A stretch of DNA of 64,000 nt from Richelia sp. SL_2_1 (GCA_012033205.1 JAAUSO010000003.1:1-64000); one strand, 5' to 3'. Positions 22,109-33,705 are shown, numbered from the stretch's first letter. Numbers and translations are program-made. Notes: generated from the letters alone by a model not told the origin.

Positions 22109-23743
22109 ATGACAAGTTTTAGTCGCTCTACCATCCGTCGTTTGAAGAAAATACCCCAAACTCATTCTGTATGGGAAGGCGATCGCCGTCCATTTTCATC
22201 ATCAGTGAGGGGGGAAGATTCATCACAACCAAACGAATGTATTATTTGGGTTGACGCTCAAGAGGGAATTGTGCGGGGGATGGACGTTGTAAATTATCAA
22301 GCAGGTCCCGAAGCGATTGTTCGTACTTTGATGCGAGCCATAGAAAGTCCCCATAGTCCAGCCAAACCAGCCAGACCTCAGCGAATTGTAGTCCAAGACA
22401 GAGAAATTCAATTTTATTTACGAGGAGTATTGCAAGATATAGATATTGTCATCGACCGCTTACCGGAATTACCGTTAATTGATGAACTATTTCGCGGGTT
22501 TTCAGAAGTTATTGAGAATCAAATCCCAGATTTACCTCCACAATATGCGGACTTACTCATAAATAAAGCTTTTGCAATTTGGAAATTAGCACCTTGGGAA
22601 TTTTTAGAAGAACAGCAAATTGTATCGATAGAAATTAATCAGTGGGATATCGGCACTCTTCACGCTTCAGTAATGGGAATGCTAGGTATGGAGTATGGAG
22701 TTTTACTTTATCGTTCAGAAGAATCTCTAAAATATTTTCGTGCCACCGTTTTAAAAGAAGACTCTTCCCAAGAGTATTTAGAAGAAGCTTTTCTCAAACA
22801 AGATTGCTTGTTTCTCACATTTGAACACGCTTCAGAAACTGATGAAAGGGAAGATATGTTTATGGATTTAGGAGATTTTCCCTTATCAGAAATTAGTCCC
22901 ACCTTTGGTAACATTCATCCTTTAGAAGGAGTCCGGTCTATTTTATATGAAGAAGAAGCCAAAGTTGCCTTGGTTGCTTTAGAAGCTTTATATCGTTTTA
23001 TTCGCGACCAGCGTAGCAGCTTAAGTAATGGTTTGTTTCCGTCGTTGAGCCATCGCTATCGTATATCTTTACCAGAAAATACCGAATTGACTAAATCAAT
23101 ATCAGTTACTGTTGCTACTCAAACACAGTTAACAAATGAATTGGAGGAAATGTCAAATTTCGACGATGATGATGATGAGGAAACTATAGTACCGAACGCG
23201 CCTGGCTTCAGATCATTACGAGATGATTTAATTCCCCAAAATTCTTTTCTCAGCTTGAGTGTAATTCCCTGGGAAATGTTGGCACATCTACAGAATGCTT
23301 CTAAGTATTATCAAGTTGGTGAAGTTACACAAGCTGGTGATGGCTTACCAGTTATTGTAATTCAAACATCCCGTCCCAAGGCAAAAACTGTAATTGAATC
23401 TATCGAAAACCATGGTGGATTGAAGGCAATTTGCTTTAATCCTGGTACAGATCCTTTTAGCGATCGACATTATGACCTTGGTTTATTACAAACTCAAAAC
23501 AAAGACCTGTTTCTTTTCGGTGAATTTGAAGATGATGATCCATCTCATGTAGAAGCCAGACGAAAGTGGAATCAGCGCTGTCAAAATACTCAAGGATATT
23601 GTGGTTTGATTATTGCCAAGGGATTAACCGGAGCTTCTCGCGGCAATCCTCAACTACCAGATATGATGGCTTTATTTGAAGCGCGTTATTTATCACCCAA
23701 AGAATTAGGTATTGGTACTTTTAAATTAATGCCTCAATTATAA
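22109..23743 (+). CDS. Conserved cyanobacterial hypothetical protein
   Basis: 544 aa ORF. Confidence 0.75.
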   Translation: MTSFSRSTIRRLKKIPQTHSVWEGDRRPFSSSVRGEDSSQPNECIIWVDAQEGIVRGMDVVNYQAGPEAIVRTLMRAIESPHSPAKPARPQRIVVQDREIQFYLRGVLQDIDIVIDRLPELPLIDELFRGFSEVIENQIPDLPPQYADLLINKAFAIWKLAPWEFLEEQQIVSIEINQWDIGTLHASVMGMLGMEYGVLLYRSEESLKYFRATVLKEDSSQEYLEEAFLKQDCLFLTFEHASETDEREDMFMDLGDFPLSEISPTFGNIHPLEGVRSILYEEEAKVALVALEALYRFIRDQRSSLSNGLFPSLSHRYRISLPENTELTKSISVTVATQTQLTNELEEMSNFDDDDDEETIVPNAPGFRSLRDDLIPQNSFLSLSVIPWEMLAHLQNASKYYQVGEVTQAGDGLPVIVIQTSRPKAKTVIESIENHGGLKAICFNPGTDPFSDRHYDLGLLQTQNKDLFLFGEFEDDDPSHVEARRKWNQRCQNTQGYCGLIIAKGLTGASRGNPQLPDMMALFEARYLSPKELGIGTFKLMPQL

Positions 23744-23764
23744 CGAAGGCATTTGGTTTAGATA

Positions 23765-23865
23765 GGGAATAGGGAATAGGGAAGAGGGAATAGGGAAGAG
23801 GGAATAGGGAAGAGGGAAGAGGTAATAGGTAGTAGGTAGTAGGTAACAGGTAGTAGGGAGTATCA
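23765..23865. repeat. Degenerate 7-bp tandem repeat (GGGAATA/GGGAAGA, then GGTAGTA)
   Basis: Read directly; heptamer period. Confidence 0.85.
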
Positions 23866-24810
23866 CATATTTTTTTAGGAAAATATTTATTTATTTATTT
23901 ATCAGTACAAGACTAATCTCATTTATCCATAAAACTAATTGACAGATTATATCATTTCCGGTTAAACACTTCTAATCAAGTTGGCTCGGGAACAGTCACC
24001 AATTACCAATTACCAATTACCAAAATTATATTTTGACGATACCCATGATTTTTATAAAGATTTTACATAATTAATGTAATCAATTCATAAAGCTAAAAAC
24101 TAATAGAATCTTTTTTCTTTTAATAAAGATTAAGTAAAGAAAAAATCATTTTAAAAAAATAGATATACAATCTAGTAATCAGTATATTGACTGTTTTATA
24201 GAAAATATTTTGATGAAAGTTTTATTTTTATGTACAAGTATTTAGTAAATAATTCAAACTCAGATAAAAAGCCAGTAAATCGCGGGACTATTGAATCTTT
24301 AAGATTGCAATTGACCATTTGTATATACTGTTGCAACACGCTTATACCGCAGCAGTTAAACTTGATTGCTATTCTGTAGCTTTGATGTCCGAACCGCATC
24401 TATTCCCAATCAAGGCATATGTGTTCTGTTGAAGTATTTGGTAACAGTAATTGTGATATGTAATTAAAACCTGATCAAGCAAGAAAAAACTGTAAATGGT
24501 TATTAGCTTAACAGTAAATCTCTCAACTAAATTTATAGAATTTATTTCTATTCTACTTGATATGAAAATAGTGTTGAGTTTACTTTAAAAACTGCAAATA
24601 ATCTACCATGCTCCACCGTCACCAAACTAATTCATAATGATGATATCGATATCTCGCTGCCTTAATGAATGATACAAGGAAACTAAACTTTACCTTCTGT
24701 ATTAATACTAATCCTTGTTTACTTTTGGCAACTCTGATACGATTGTCGCTCTCATTATTTATTTTTTGATTACCTCAATGATGTCAATATACAGCAGATA
24801 ACATCACAAA

Positions 24811-24981
24811 ATGACCAATAAGAAATGGGCTGTAAAACGTATTACAGTAAATCTGGCAGCACAAGAAGCGGAAAAGCTGGAAAAATATTGCCAGCAAACT
24901 GGTAGACCAGCGACAGATGTGATTCGAGAATTAATTCGAGGATTATCCGTGTTGGAAGAAAACAAAGATGTTGCGGGGTGA
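24811..24981 (+). CDS. Small ribbon-helix-helix (CopG-like) protein
   Basis: 56 aa: MTNKKWAVKRITVNLAAQEAEKLEKYCQQTGRPATDVIRELIRGLSVLEENKDVAG; not in the supplied ORF track (below length cut-off). Confidence 0.7.
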   Translation: MTNKKWAVKRITVNLAAQEAEKLEKYCQQTGRPATDVIRELIRGLSVLEENKDVAG

Positions 24982-25151
24982 AGAAATAACTAAAACCAGA
25001 AAATTTCTTGATCCGGCAAATTTGCTCTAGGAGGATAACTAGTTAATTCTCCTTGCACCCGGACTAGTTTCTAAGTCGAGGGTAAAATAATAGCAAATTC
25101 CGATACCAATTCAGTTACAATCTGTAAAGATACTGAATTATTAAAAACGGA

Positions 25152-26618
25152 ATGCGAGTTGCAATCGTAGGTGCGGGACTAGCTGGTTTATCATGTGCTG
25201 TTGATTTAGCCGATGCCGGTTGTGAAATCCAGATTTTCGAGTCTCGCCCATTTGTTGGTGGGAAAGTCGGTAGTTGGATTGATAACGATGGTAATCACGT
25301 GGAAATGGGATTACACGTATTTTTTGGGTGCTACTATCAGTTATTTGATTTGATGAAAAAGGTGGGTGCATTTGAAAACTTACGTTCAAAAGAACATAGT
25401 CATCAGTTTATAAATCGAGGAGGACGAACTGGTGCTTTAGATTTTCGCTTCCTGACTGGTGCGCCCTTCAATGGATTGAAAGCTTTCTTTACTACTTCTC
25501 AACTATCGTTACAGGATAAGATCCAAAATTCTTTAGCTCTGGGGACAAGTCCAGTTGTGCGAGGTCTAGTTGACTTTGATGGTGCGATGAAAACCATTCG
25601 CGATTTAGATAAAATTAGCTTCGCAGACTGGTTTCGTAGTCACGGTGGTAACAACGGCAGCATCGAACGGATGTGGAACCCCATTGCTTACGCTTTGGGC
25701 TTCATCGATTGTGAAAATATGTCCGCCCGCTGTATGTTGACAATATTCCAATTATTTGCAACCAGAACCGAAGCTTCAAAACTACGGATGCTTGAAGGTT
25801 CTCCCCAAGAATACCTACACAAGCCAATTTTGGATTACTTACAAGCGAGAGGAACCAAAATTTATACTCGTCGTCAAGTCCGAGAAATTAAATTTAGCGA
25901 AGTTGAAGGTAAAACGCGGGTAGATGGATTAGTAGTTGCAAACGGTGATACACAAGAGGATATAACTGCCGATGCTTATATTGCAGCTTGTGATTTACCT
26001 GGAATTACTCGTCTACTACCTTCAGAATGGCGTAAATGGTTGGAATTTGACAATATTTACAAGTTAGATGCGGTACCTGTCGCAACCGTACAATTACGCT
26101 TTGATGGTTGGGTGACAGAAATGCAGGATGCCGAGAAACGCCGTTCATTGCAGCAAGCTGCGGGTATAGATAATTTACTATATACCCCCGATGCTGATTT
26201 TTCTTGCTTTGCCGATTTGGCTTTAACCAGCCCTGCTGATTATTACCGCCAAGGTAGCGGTTCTTTAATGCAACTGGTACTGACTCCAGGAGACCCTTTT
26301 ATCAAGAAAAGTAACGAAGAAATAGCCAAACACGTCTTAGCCCAGGTGCATGAGTTATTTCCTTCCTCACGAGAATTAAACATGACCTGGTATAGTGTCG
26401 TTAAGCTTGCTCAGTCACTATATCGGGAAGCACCCGGAATGGATGTTTATCGTCCTTCGCAAAAAACACCCTTGGAAAATTTCTTCCTTGCGGGTAGTTA
26501 CACTCAGCAAGATTATATCGATAGTATGGAAGGTGCGACAATTTCAGGAAGGCGTGCGGCGAAGGTCGTTTTGGAAAATGTAAAGCAAAAAAATAGGACA
26601 AGAATAAATAATGGCTAA
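25152..26618 (+). CDS. crtQ: 9,9'-di-cis-zeta-carotene desaturase (phytoene-desaturase type)
   Basis: [42 protein letters not shown]...; C-terminal [27 protein letters not shown]. Confidence 0.9.
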   Translation: MRVAIVGAGLAGLSCAVDLADAGCEIQIFESRPFVGGKVGSWIDNDGNHVEMGLHVFFGCYYQLFDLMKKVGAFENLRSKEHSHQFINRGGRTGALDFRFLTGAPFNGLKAFFTTSQLSLQDKIQNSLALGTSPVVRGLVDFDGAMKTIRDLDKISFADWFRSHGGNNGSIERMWNPIAYALGFIDCENMSARCMLTIFQLFATRTEASKLRMLEGSPQEYLHKPILDYLQARGTKIYTRRQVREIKFSEVEGKTRVDGLVVANGDTQEDITADAYIAACDLPGITRLLPSEWRKWLEFDNIYKLDAVPVATVQLRFDGWVTEMQDAEKRRSLQQAAGIDNLLYTPDADFSCFADLALTSPADYYRQGSGSLMQLVLTPGDPFIKKSNEEIAKHVLAQVHELFPSSRELNMTWYSVVKLAQSLYREAPGMDVYRPSQKTPLENFFLAGSYTQQDYIDSMEGATISGRRAAKVVLENVKQKNRTRINNG

Positions 26619-27078
26619 CTGGTTGGAGCATACTGTACAAGTAGAGGTAGACGCTCCTATACACGTAGTATGGGGTATGTGGTCGGATTTAGAGCAGATG
26701 CCTCGCTGGATGAAGTGGATTGATTCAGTCAAAGTTCTCGAAGACAATCCGGAACTATCCCTGTGGAAATTAGATGCTGGTGGATTTCAATTTACTTGGC
26801 GATCGCGTATCCTGAAGTTGGTTCCTAATCAAATAATCCAATGGGAATCGGTTGATGGTTTACCGAATCAAGGAGCGGTAAGGTTTTACGACCGTCAAAA
26901 TACCAGCATTGTCAAACTGACCGTTGGTTATGGAATACCCGGTATCATTGGCAAAATTATGGATAACTTGTTTTTAGGACGAGTCGTAGAATCAACCCTA
27001 CAAGAGAATTTAGAAAGGTTTAAGGAATACGCTCACAACTATGTTAATTCTCAAGAATATTTGAGTAATACATTGTAA
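26611..27078 (+). CDS. SRPBCC (polyketide cyclase/dehydrase-like) protein
   Basis: [32 protein letters not shown]; overlaps crtQ end by 8 bp. Confidence 0.85.
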   Translation: MANWLEHTVQVEVDAPIHVVWGMWSDLEQMPRWMKWIDSVKVLEDNPELSLWKLDAGGFQFTWRSRILKLVPNQIIQWESVDGLPNQGAVRFYDRQNTSIVKLTVGYGIPGIIGKIMDNLFLGRVVESTLQENLERFKEYAHNYVNSQEYLSNTL

Positions 27079-27110
27079 ATTTAAGCTAATTTTTAGTTAC
27101 TCAAAGGCGA

Positions 27111-27350
27111 TTACCAAGTGGGGTCGCTGAATATATTAATGGTCAATTTTTCTCGTCCTGCTGGTACCGAACTGATGCAAGCACGGATGATATCTCCATC
27201 TTTTACCTCTACTGTGCAAGCGTGACAAGACCCCATTAAACAACCAGTAGGAATAAATACCCCCGCTCTATCAGCTACATCGAGTAAAGGTTCTCCGATT
27301 TCGGCATCAACTTTAACATCGTCTGGCAAAAAGTGTACTTGAATGCTCAT
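27111..27350 (-). CDS. 2Fe-2S ferredoxin-like protein
   Basis: GCLMGSCHACTVEVKDGDIIRACISSV cysteine pattern. Confidence 0.88.
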   Translation of the reverse strand: MSIQVHFLPDDVKVDAEIGEPLLDVADRAGVFIPTGCLMGSCHACTVEVKDGDIIRACISSVPAGREKLTINIFSDPTW

Positions 27351-27361
27351 GTTTTAATTAG

Positions 27362-27410
27362 TTGACAGTTGACAGTTGACAGTTGATAGTTGACAGTTGA
27401 TAGTTGACAG
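27362..27410. repeat. Short tandem repeat (TTGACAG/TTGATAG)7
   Basis: Seven 7-bp units. Confidence 0.95.
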
Positions 27411-27468
27411 TTGGTTGTTGGTTTTTCTAATAACCACTATCCACTAACGACTATCAACTAACCACTGT

Positions 27469-28947
27469 TTACGATAATAAAACACTTAAGTCTAAATAGC
27501 GTTCTACATTTACAGCGAGAGAATCTAAAAGTTTTTCTCTTTGTTCGCGGTAGTTGGGAACACCAGTAGGTAAAGATTTTAAACCCCGTTGCTGACGTAA
27601 GCGATTTAACCAAGCGCGTCTCCAAGGACCGTTATCAAACATACCGTGAAGATAAGTACCCCAAACGGATTGACATTTATCAACTAAGCCTAAATTAACA
27701 TCGTCAAATAAAGCCTCGAAACCTTGAGGATTCGGAGTTTGTGTTTCGATACGGGAACGTCCTTGATGAATTTCAAAGCCGTGAACAGGTAAACCAGCTT
27801 GAGGAAAATTAGAGGTAACTTGACGCTGACGGGCAATTTTTTGTCCGGTAATTACGCTTTTAATTGGTAATAATCCCAAACCTCCAAATCTACCAGCTTG
27901 TCCTTCTATACCTTCGGGATCGGCGATCATTTGACCTAAAATCTGGAAACCACCGCAAATTCCTAATACCGTACCACCCGCTGCTGCATAATTTTGAATT
28001 TGCTCAGCCATTCCAGTTCTTTGCAGTAGCAATAAATCAGGTATTGTAGTTTTCGTACCTGGAAGAATTACCGCATCGGGATGTCCTAACTCATGCTTTG
28101 GACTCAAGTATTTTATGCCAACGCTAGGTTCTGATTCTAGGGGGTCAAAATCTGTAAAATTGGCGATTCTTGGTAGCTTAATCACAGTAATATTTAGTTC
28201 CCCATTAAATTGGCGGGGTTTTCTTTCGAGTAAATCAAGGGAATCTTCAGCAGGAAATACCTGTTCCAAGTAAGGGATAACTCCCACAACTGGAATACCA
28301 GTCCGTTCTTCCAACCATTTAATTCCCGGTTCCAAAATCGAACGCTGTCCCCGGAACTTATTGATCACAATACCTTTAATTAAAGCGCGTTCTTCTGGCT
28401 CCAATAACTCCAAAGTGCCAACAACGTGAGCAAAAGCTCCACCACGCTCGATATCAACTACTAATAGAGTCATTGCATTTAAATGCTTAGCAACCCGCAT
28501 ATTCGTTAAATCGCGGTGTTTGAGGTTGATTTCCGCAGGGCTACCAGCACCTTCACAAACTAATAAATCAAATTCGGTTCCCAAGTTAGTTAAAGATTCT
28601 TCAATTGCTTTCCATCCGATATCAAAATACTGCTCGTAGTAGTCTGTAGCGCTGACTTTCCCTACAGCCTTACCCTTGATAATCACCTGAGAAGTCATAT
28701 CTCCTTGGGGTTTTAGTAAAATTGGGTTCATTTCTACCAAAGGAACTACCCCCGCAGCCCAAGCTTGTACCGCTTGTGCATAACCAATTTCTCCACCATT
28801 GGCTGTAACATAAGCATTATTCGCCATATTTTGACCTTTAAAGGGAGCCACTCGCCAGCCGCGTCGCGATAAAATACGACAAATTGCGGCGCATAAAAGT
28901 GATTTCCCTGCGTGGGATGTTGTTCCCACTACCATAATTGCTTTCAT
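27469..28947 (-). CDS. cobQ: Cobyric acid synthase
   Basis: MKAIMVVGTTSHAGKSLLCAAICRIL...ENMANNAYVT-type, GICGGFQILG amidotransferase motif. Confidence 0.93.
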   Translation of the reverse strand: MKAIMVVGTTSHAGKSLLCAAICRILSRRGWRVAPFKGQNMANNAYVTANGGEIGYAQAVQAWAAGVVPLVEMNPILLKPQGDMTSQVIIKGKAVGKVSATDYYEQYFDIGWKAIEESLTNLGTEFDLLVCEGAGSPAEINLKHRDLTNMRVAKHLNAMTLLVVDIERGGAFAHVVGTLELLEPEERALIKGIVINKFRGQRSILEPGIKWLEERTGIPVVGVIPYLEQVFPAEDSLDLLERKPRQFNGELNITVIKLPRIANFTDFDPLESEPSVGIKYLSPKHELGHPDAVILPGTKTTIPDLLLLQRTGMAEQIQNYAAAGGTVLGICGGFQILGQMIADPEGIEGQAGRFGGLGLLPIKSVITGQKIARQRQVTSNFPQAGLPVHGFEIHQGRSRIETQTPNPQGFEALFDDVNLGLVDKCQSVWGTYLHGMFDNGPWRRAWLNRLRQQRGLKSLPTGVPNYREQREKLLDSLAVNVERYLDLSVLLS

Positions 28948-29212
28948 AATTAACTATTATCTTTTGTTTATCGGACTTATGGAATAAAAGGATGAAGCCA
29001 AGAAATATCAGATTGATGACTGGGTAATCGATTACACCTAATCTCAACATCAAATCTCTAATGAATTAAAGCGGGTTTCTATTCCGATTTATAAACACTT
29101 CATAAAGGGAGTAGGGGCTGACCTATTTATTGTTCCCCTCTTAACCTTACTCCTAACTTTTCTTCACCTAAATTACCCAATTAATTTAACTAATTCTGCG
29201 AAATTCCCCATT

Positions 29213-29806
29213 CTACCCACAGAGGTGGGGATGGATAGCAGGCAGTAAATAAAATACAGATATGTTACAATAATCAAAGTGCCTTGGGAAGCAGGGCGGC
29301 TGCGCGGGTTCTCCCATGTGAGGAGATAAACGGTGTAAACCGAGAGACGCTGCATAAGACCAATTTGTATTCGTACAAGGAGGCAACAGCGAGCGAGACG
29401 CGAAGCCCCATTCGTCTATACGCTGGGGTACTTCACAAAGGTAATCTAAATATACGTGTTGATGCATTTTTAGGCGATCGCCAAATGTGGGAACTGTCCA
29501 GCCCTGTTCTGATGGGCTTTCTACCATTTGACGACCTAAAGGAGTCAGACGAAAACTATCTGTAATTCCTTGTCCGTCAACTTCGCGACGCAATAAACCT
29601 ACTTCAATCAACCATACCAAAGCGTTATCTGCCGCTAATTCCGACAAGGGACGTTTTGTATAGTTGTTTTTTACACCATTTATACCAGCTATTTCACCCA
29701 TGGCGATTCGTCCGGCGAGCATTTGCTGAAATAAGCTTAAATTAAAAGGAGAACATCTGAGGGCTAGGGAAGCTCTTTTTTGGGTTTGCGAATCCACAGC
29801 AGGCAT
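29213..29806 (-). CDS. Npun_F0494-like conserved cyanobacterial protein, C-terminus apparently replaced by an interspersed repeat
   Basis: RCSPFNLSLFQQMLAGRIAMGEIAGINGVKNNYTKRPLSELAADNALVWLIEVGLLRREV...; low-confidence tail after DEWGF. Confidence 0.65.
   Translation of the reverse strand: MPAVDSQTQKRASLALRCSPFNLSLFQQMLAGRIAMGEIAGINGVKNNYTKRPLSELAADNALVWLIEVGLLRREVDGQGITDSFRLTPLGRQMVESPSEQGWTVPTFGDRLKMHQHVYLDYLCEVPQRIDEWGFASRSLLPPCTNTNWSYAASLGLHRLSPHMGEPAQPPCFPRHFDYCNISVFYLLPAIHPHLCG
29280..29404. repeat. GC-rich interspersed repeat segment
   Basis: GGGCGGCTGCGCGGGTTCTCCCATGTGAGGAGATAAACGGTGTAAACCGAGAGACGCTGCATAAG...GCGAGCGAGACGCGAAGCCCC; composition sharply different from flanks. Confidence 0.6.
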
Positions 29807-30033
29807 TTTAAATATATTGATATTGTTTTTACATACTATATTAATAGTAATATTGATTTAATTTAAACATAAATTTATAATTTACTTGATTTATCTGATT
29901 TACGCTCACTTAAAGATGCATGTTTTCTAAGATACAGAGCTATATTTGGGAATAAATACAGCGACACTTCGGTTATAAATTGAACAATATAAATTGTCGC
30001 GATCGCTAAATTTTAAATGAATTAATCAAGTAG

Positions 30034-31650
30034 CTAATTATTTTTTTCGACAAGATAAATGTAGTATCTTTCTTCAGCAAGAATACTGTCTCTAAATTCT
30101 TTAATTTTGATAATTTTTAACTGAGTGTTTGTGACTTCAAGTGGCTCACTCAAGATTAAAACATTTTTTTTCAAATTATCTTTTATTGCAGAATCGATTT
30201 TATTAATTAATTCTGATTGTTTTTTTAAATATATTCTTTGTTTATTATTAAAAAAACTACCTAACTGATTATATTCTATGTAAAATATTTTTTTATCGAT
30301 ATAAGCAGAAATTGGCGATACTATAGTATCCTTACTACCGAGAATAAATTCTTTGCTTAATCCTTGTTTTTGAATAAATTCTGCTGCAACCTTACTTCTA
30401 GAAAATGGATAAGTTAAATCCATGGTATAAGCATAGAACCCTGAAAACATCTGAATTGTTAAAATAATTGTGATAACTTGGTTCTGATATTTTCGACAAA
30501 AATTAGTCAAATTTGTAATTTTTTGCCAACGTTTAGGAATGTTATATGATGGATGGAAATATCGACTAATCCATATACAAGCTAAGAAGAGAAAAAATAA
30601 ATGACCATGATGTCTTAATGTTCCTTGCCATTTTAGCCACGAAAACAAGAACATTCCTAAAGTTCCTGATATATACAGAAATAGAACTATTGGTTTATCG
30701 ATAAATATTAATACTGAAAATGATAGTAAAAATAAAGAGAAAAAGAAAGCGAATAATGTGAGATCAGGAGAAATAGATGTGATATCTTTACTCCAAAAAT
30801 GGTATTCAAAAAAGTTAGGTATTGGCACGTAACTATACCAAATTGTCCTCACAGTATATCCCAAACGTTGTAGCAAGTTTAATATTAATTCAAATTTAGA
30901 TACTGTTGCGGTTTCTCCTATATTTTGTTGTATATCGTTGGTTGTATCTTGTATCGCTGCGGGAAGGATTTGTAAAATTGATAAACCTATACCTAAACAT
31001 AAAATTAATAAACCGATAATTAGATGTTTTATCTGTCTGCGATTTAATTTATTTTGATTGATTCTATGTTTTACAATAGTATCGATAATTAGAGCCGCAC
31101 TTAAGGATAAACAAATAATGAAACCGTATGCATTAGTATTTGCTAGAAGTGCTAAAGTGAAAAATGTAGGGATATAATTTATATTTCTACGAGTAAATAA
31201 ATAACAAACAAGAAAAACTACTAATATCCCTAAACTATAATTTCTACTAATCAAATTATATTCAAATAAAGAAAAATAGCTAAAAGTAAAAAGGGTTTTT
31301 TGTACTAGATTAAAAGGCGATTTTTTCGCGAATATGTAGACAATAGCAGTAGAAATCAGAATATGAAAAAACTGCATTGCAAAGGGATTACGAGTAATTT
31401 TAGTAATCAAAAATAAACATAAATGCCATAGTCCTGGATGTCCTTCGTATTTTAAATTTTCATATAAATCAGTTAAGCTTGAAGAATCTCTGGCAATTAA
31501 CCATGCTTGAGTTTCATCGCGCCACAATTCATGATTGAGAATGCCGATAAAGCTCAAAATAAAAAATACTAATATCAGACAATTAGAATAAGTAATATAT
31601 GTTGATAAAAAGCCAATATTTTTAGTGAGTCTTTTACGAGCCATGATCAT
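30034..31650 (-). CDS. Polytopic membrane glycosyltransferase-like protein
   Basis: 538 aa, many TM segments, N-terminal HELWRDETQAWLIARDS (GT-C-like acidic loop). Confidence 0.75.
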   Translation of the reverse strand: MIMARKRLTKNIGFLSTYITYSNCLILVFFILSFIGILNHELWRDETQAWLIARDSSSLTDLYENLKYEGHPGLWHLCLFLITKITRNPFAMQFFHILISTAIVYIFAKKSPFNLVQKTLFTFSYFSLFEYNLISRNYSLGILVVFLVCYLFTRRNINYIPTFFTLALLANTNAYGFIICLSLSAALIIDTIVKHRINQNKLNRRQIKHLIIGLLILCLGIGLSILQILPAAIQDTTNDIQQNIGETATVSKFELILNLLQRLGYTVRTIWYSYVPIPNFFEYHFWSKDITSISPDLTLFAFFFSLFLLSFSVLIFIDKPIVLFLYISGTLGMFLFSWLKWQGTLRHHGHLFFLFLACIWISRYFHPSYNIPKRWQKITNLTNFCRKYQNQVITIILTIQMFSGFYAYTMDLTYPFSRSKVAAEFIQKQGLSKEFILGSKDTIVSPISAYIDKKIFYIEYNQLGSFFNNKQRIYLKKQSELINKIDSAIKDNLKKNVLILSEPLEVTNTQLKIIKIKEFRDSILAEERYYIYLVEKNN

Positions 31651-31752
31651 TGGTGATTTTCCCTGATTTAATTTGAATCGAAATTTTAATTTTAATTTTA
31701 ATTTTAATTAGATAAAAATACTACAAGATATCAAATCCAATTAATTAGTTAA

Positions 31753-32634
31753 TTAATTATTAGCTTGATAATTCTTTTCCCAGAAAAAGCCTGCGACACC
31801 AGCAAGTTGTGAAACAAATAATAATGCAGAGAGTAACAATTTTGGTTGAGGTGTAGGTTGTGATAAAGGATAGGTTAATAGGTGCCAATAAAATGAAATT
31901 GGCTCAACTTTAATTTGTGTATCAGCGCGTTTAGCTCGGATTTGATGAAAACAAAAAGCACCGCGTCCATAATGAAAATGCTGTCGCCAGTAACTGGATA
32001 ATGTTAAATTATGAGCGTGGTAAACTTGGACTTCTGGCGCATAAACCATTTTATTGCCAAATTGCAGCCAGCGATCGCAAAATTCCCGGTCTTCTCCTGC
32101 TGCTAAGGGAAAAGTTGTATCAAAACCGCCAAGGGCTTGAAAGCGCTTTGATGGTAAAGCAAAATTGTTAGACGCGAAAAAGTTTGAACGTTTGGTACCT
32201 AAATTGTAGTAATTATATAAATAATCAATTAGTACTTGGCTGGTAGTTGAATAAAGATTATCGGGAAGAGCATTTAAAGTTTTACCACCGATCATGCTAT
32301 CTGGTTCTGTAATAAAACGTGCAGCTAATTTATTTAACCAATCCGGAAGGGGTTTACAGTCATCGTCGGTAAAAGCCAGAAAATCTCCCTTAGCAATTTT
32401 AGCACCAGTATTCCGAGCGCTGGCGGGACCGGCATTTTTTTGTTTGAACAGCGTGATTTTTAACTGATTCTGGAAACGCTCTACTACTGGTTCGAGCGAC
32501 ATTTTACTCCCATCATCAACCACGACAACTTCAAAACATTCGCGGGGATATTCTAATTTAGCTAAAGATTCCAGACACTGAGTAAGTCTTTCGGGACGGT
32601 TATAAGTCGGGATGATAATTGAAAAAGATGACAT
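31753..32634 (-). CDS. Family 2 glycosyltransferase
   Basis: FSIIIPTYNRPERLTQCLESL...VVVVDDGS...DDDCKP. Confidence 0.9.
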   Translation of the reverse strand: MSSFSIIIPTYNRPERLTQCLESLAKLEYPRECFEVVVVDDGSKMSLEPVVERFQNQLKITLFKQKNAGPASARNTGAKIAKGDFLAFTDDDCKPLPDWLNKLAARFITEPDSMIGGKTLNALPDNLYSTTSQVLIDYLYNYYNLGTKRSNFFASNNFALPSKRFQALGGFDTTFPLAAGEDREFCDRWLQFGNKMVYAPEVQVYHAHNLTLSSYWRQHFHYGRGAFCFHQIRAKRADTQIKVEPISFYWHLLTYPLSQPTPQPKLLLSALLFVSQLAGVAGFFWEKNYQANN

Positions 32635-32655
32635 ATTAATAAACTATTTAATCAA

Positions 32656-33705
32656 CTATAAGGAGATACTGTTACTGTTAAGTGAAGCAGTAAGTTTTGA
32701 CGAGTGCAAATGTTGTCTTTGTTGCTGTTTTTGAGCATACCGGGTAGTGAGATAATTATTAACTGGATGTTCTATCCAAGCCAAAATTCTGCACAGCAGT
32801 TTGCTATTTAATCCCAAAGTAAGACGACGAACCACAGGCTCAATAATGGTCATATGCCTTCTCCAGCCCAGTTTCTTGTACTTATTTTGGAAATACCCAT
32901 CTTCAACTACATTCCATTTTTCCTGCATTCTTTGCAAGCTAGCAACAGTCCACCCGTTACTCCAGCGCAGCATATAGTAATGTAAATCTGATAATTTTAA
33001 AGGAGGTCCAGGGACATAAGTCACAAGGGAATCTGGCTCAAAATAGACGGTTTCTCCTACTTCTCTAACAATCATGCAGAAATCTAAATGTTCTTTGGTA
33101 TTAAAGAAAGCTTCATCAAGATAACCAATACGTTCAAAAATTTTGGTGCGAACAAGTACGCAGTGAAATTCGGCTAATTCAGTTTGTTGACGCTGAAGCT
33201 GAGGACGAACATCTACAACTCGTTGTCCTTGTCTGTACATTTTCTCCCGTAATCTTCTTCTACCAGTTTGATCAGTCCAAACATGAGATTCACCTCCGGC
33301 AAAATGGACGATTTCGTGCAATGGTTCATTTTGACACATTAATGGTCCGACTACTGCCGCAGCGGTTTCTTCTGCACATTTGACTAAATGGTTTAACCAT
33401 CCAGATGACACTACTACATCGTTATCTAAAAAAACAACGTATTCGGTATCTACTTGGGCTAATCCCAGATTGCGAGCATGATTTGGGCTAAGATAATAAT
33501 CTGTACGAATAAGTTGAAATTGCTTTTCTTCAGCTTTTTTTTGGAGATATTGGCAAACTTCCTTGGGTGAGTTCCCGTCTATATAAATTAATTTGAAAGG
33601 GATTGTTGTGTAATTGTAAACGCTTTCTAAAGACTCCTTAGTATAGCTAAAGCGCTCGCGAGGAACAACAACGATTGTCACCTGTGGTTGTAATGAATTT
33701 TCCAT
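32656..33705 (-). CDS. Family 2 glycosyltransferase
   Basis: PQVTIVVVPRERFSYTKESLESVYNYT...FLDNDVVVSSGWL; start taken at MENSLQPQ. Confidence 0.87.
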   Translation of the reverse strand: MENSLQPQVTIVVVPRERFSYTKESLESVYNYTTIPFKLIYIDGNSPKEVCQYLQKKAEEKQFQLIRTDYYLSPNHARNLGLAQVDTEYVVFLDNDVVVSSGWLNHLVKCAEETAAAVVGPLMCQNEPLHEIVHFAGGESHVWTDQTGRRRLREKMYRQGQRVVDVRPQLQRQQTELAEFHCVLVRTKIFERIGYLDEAFFNTKEHLDFCMIVREVGETVYFEPDSLVTYVPGPPLKLSDLHYYMLRWSNGWTVASLQRMQEKWNVVEDGYFQNKYKKLGWRRHMTIIEPVVRRLTLGLNSKLLCRILAWIEHPVNNYLTTRYAQKQQQRQHLHSSKLTASLNSNSISL

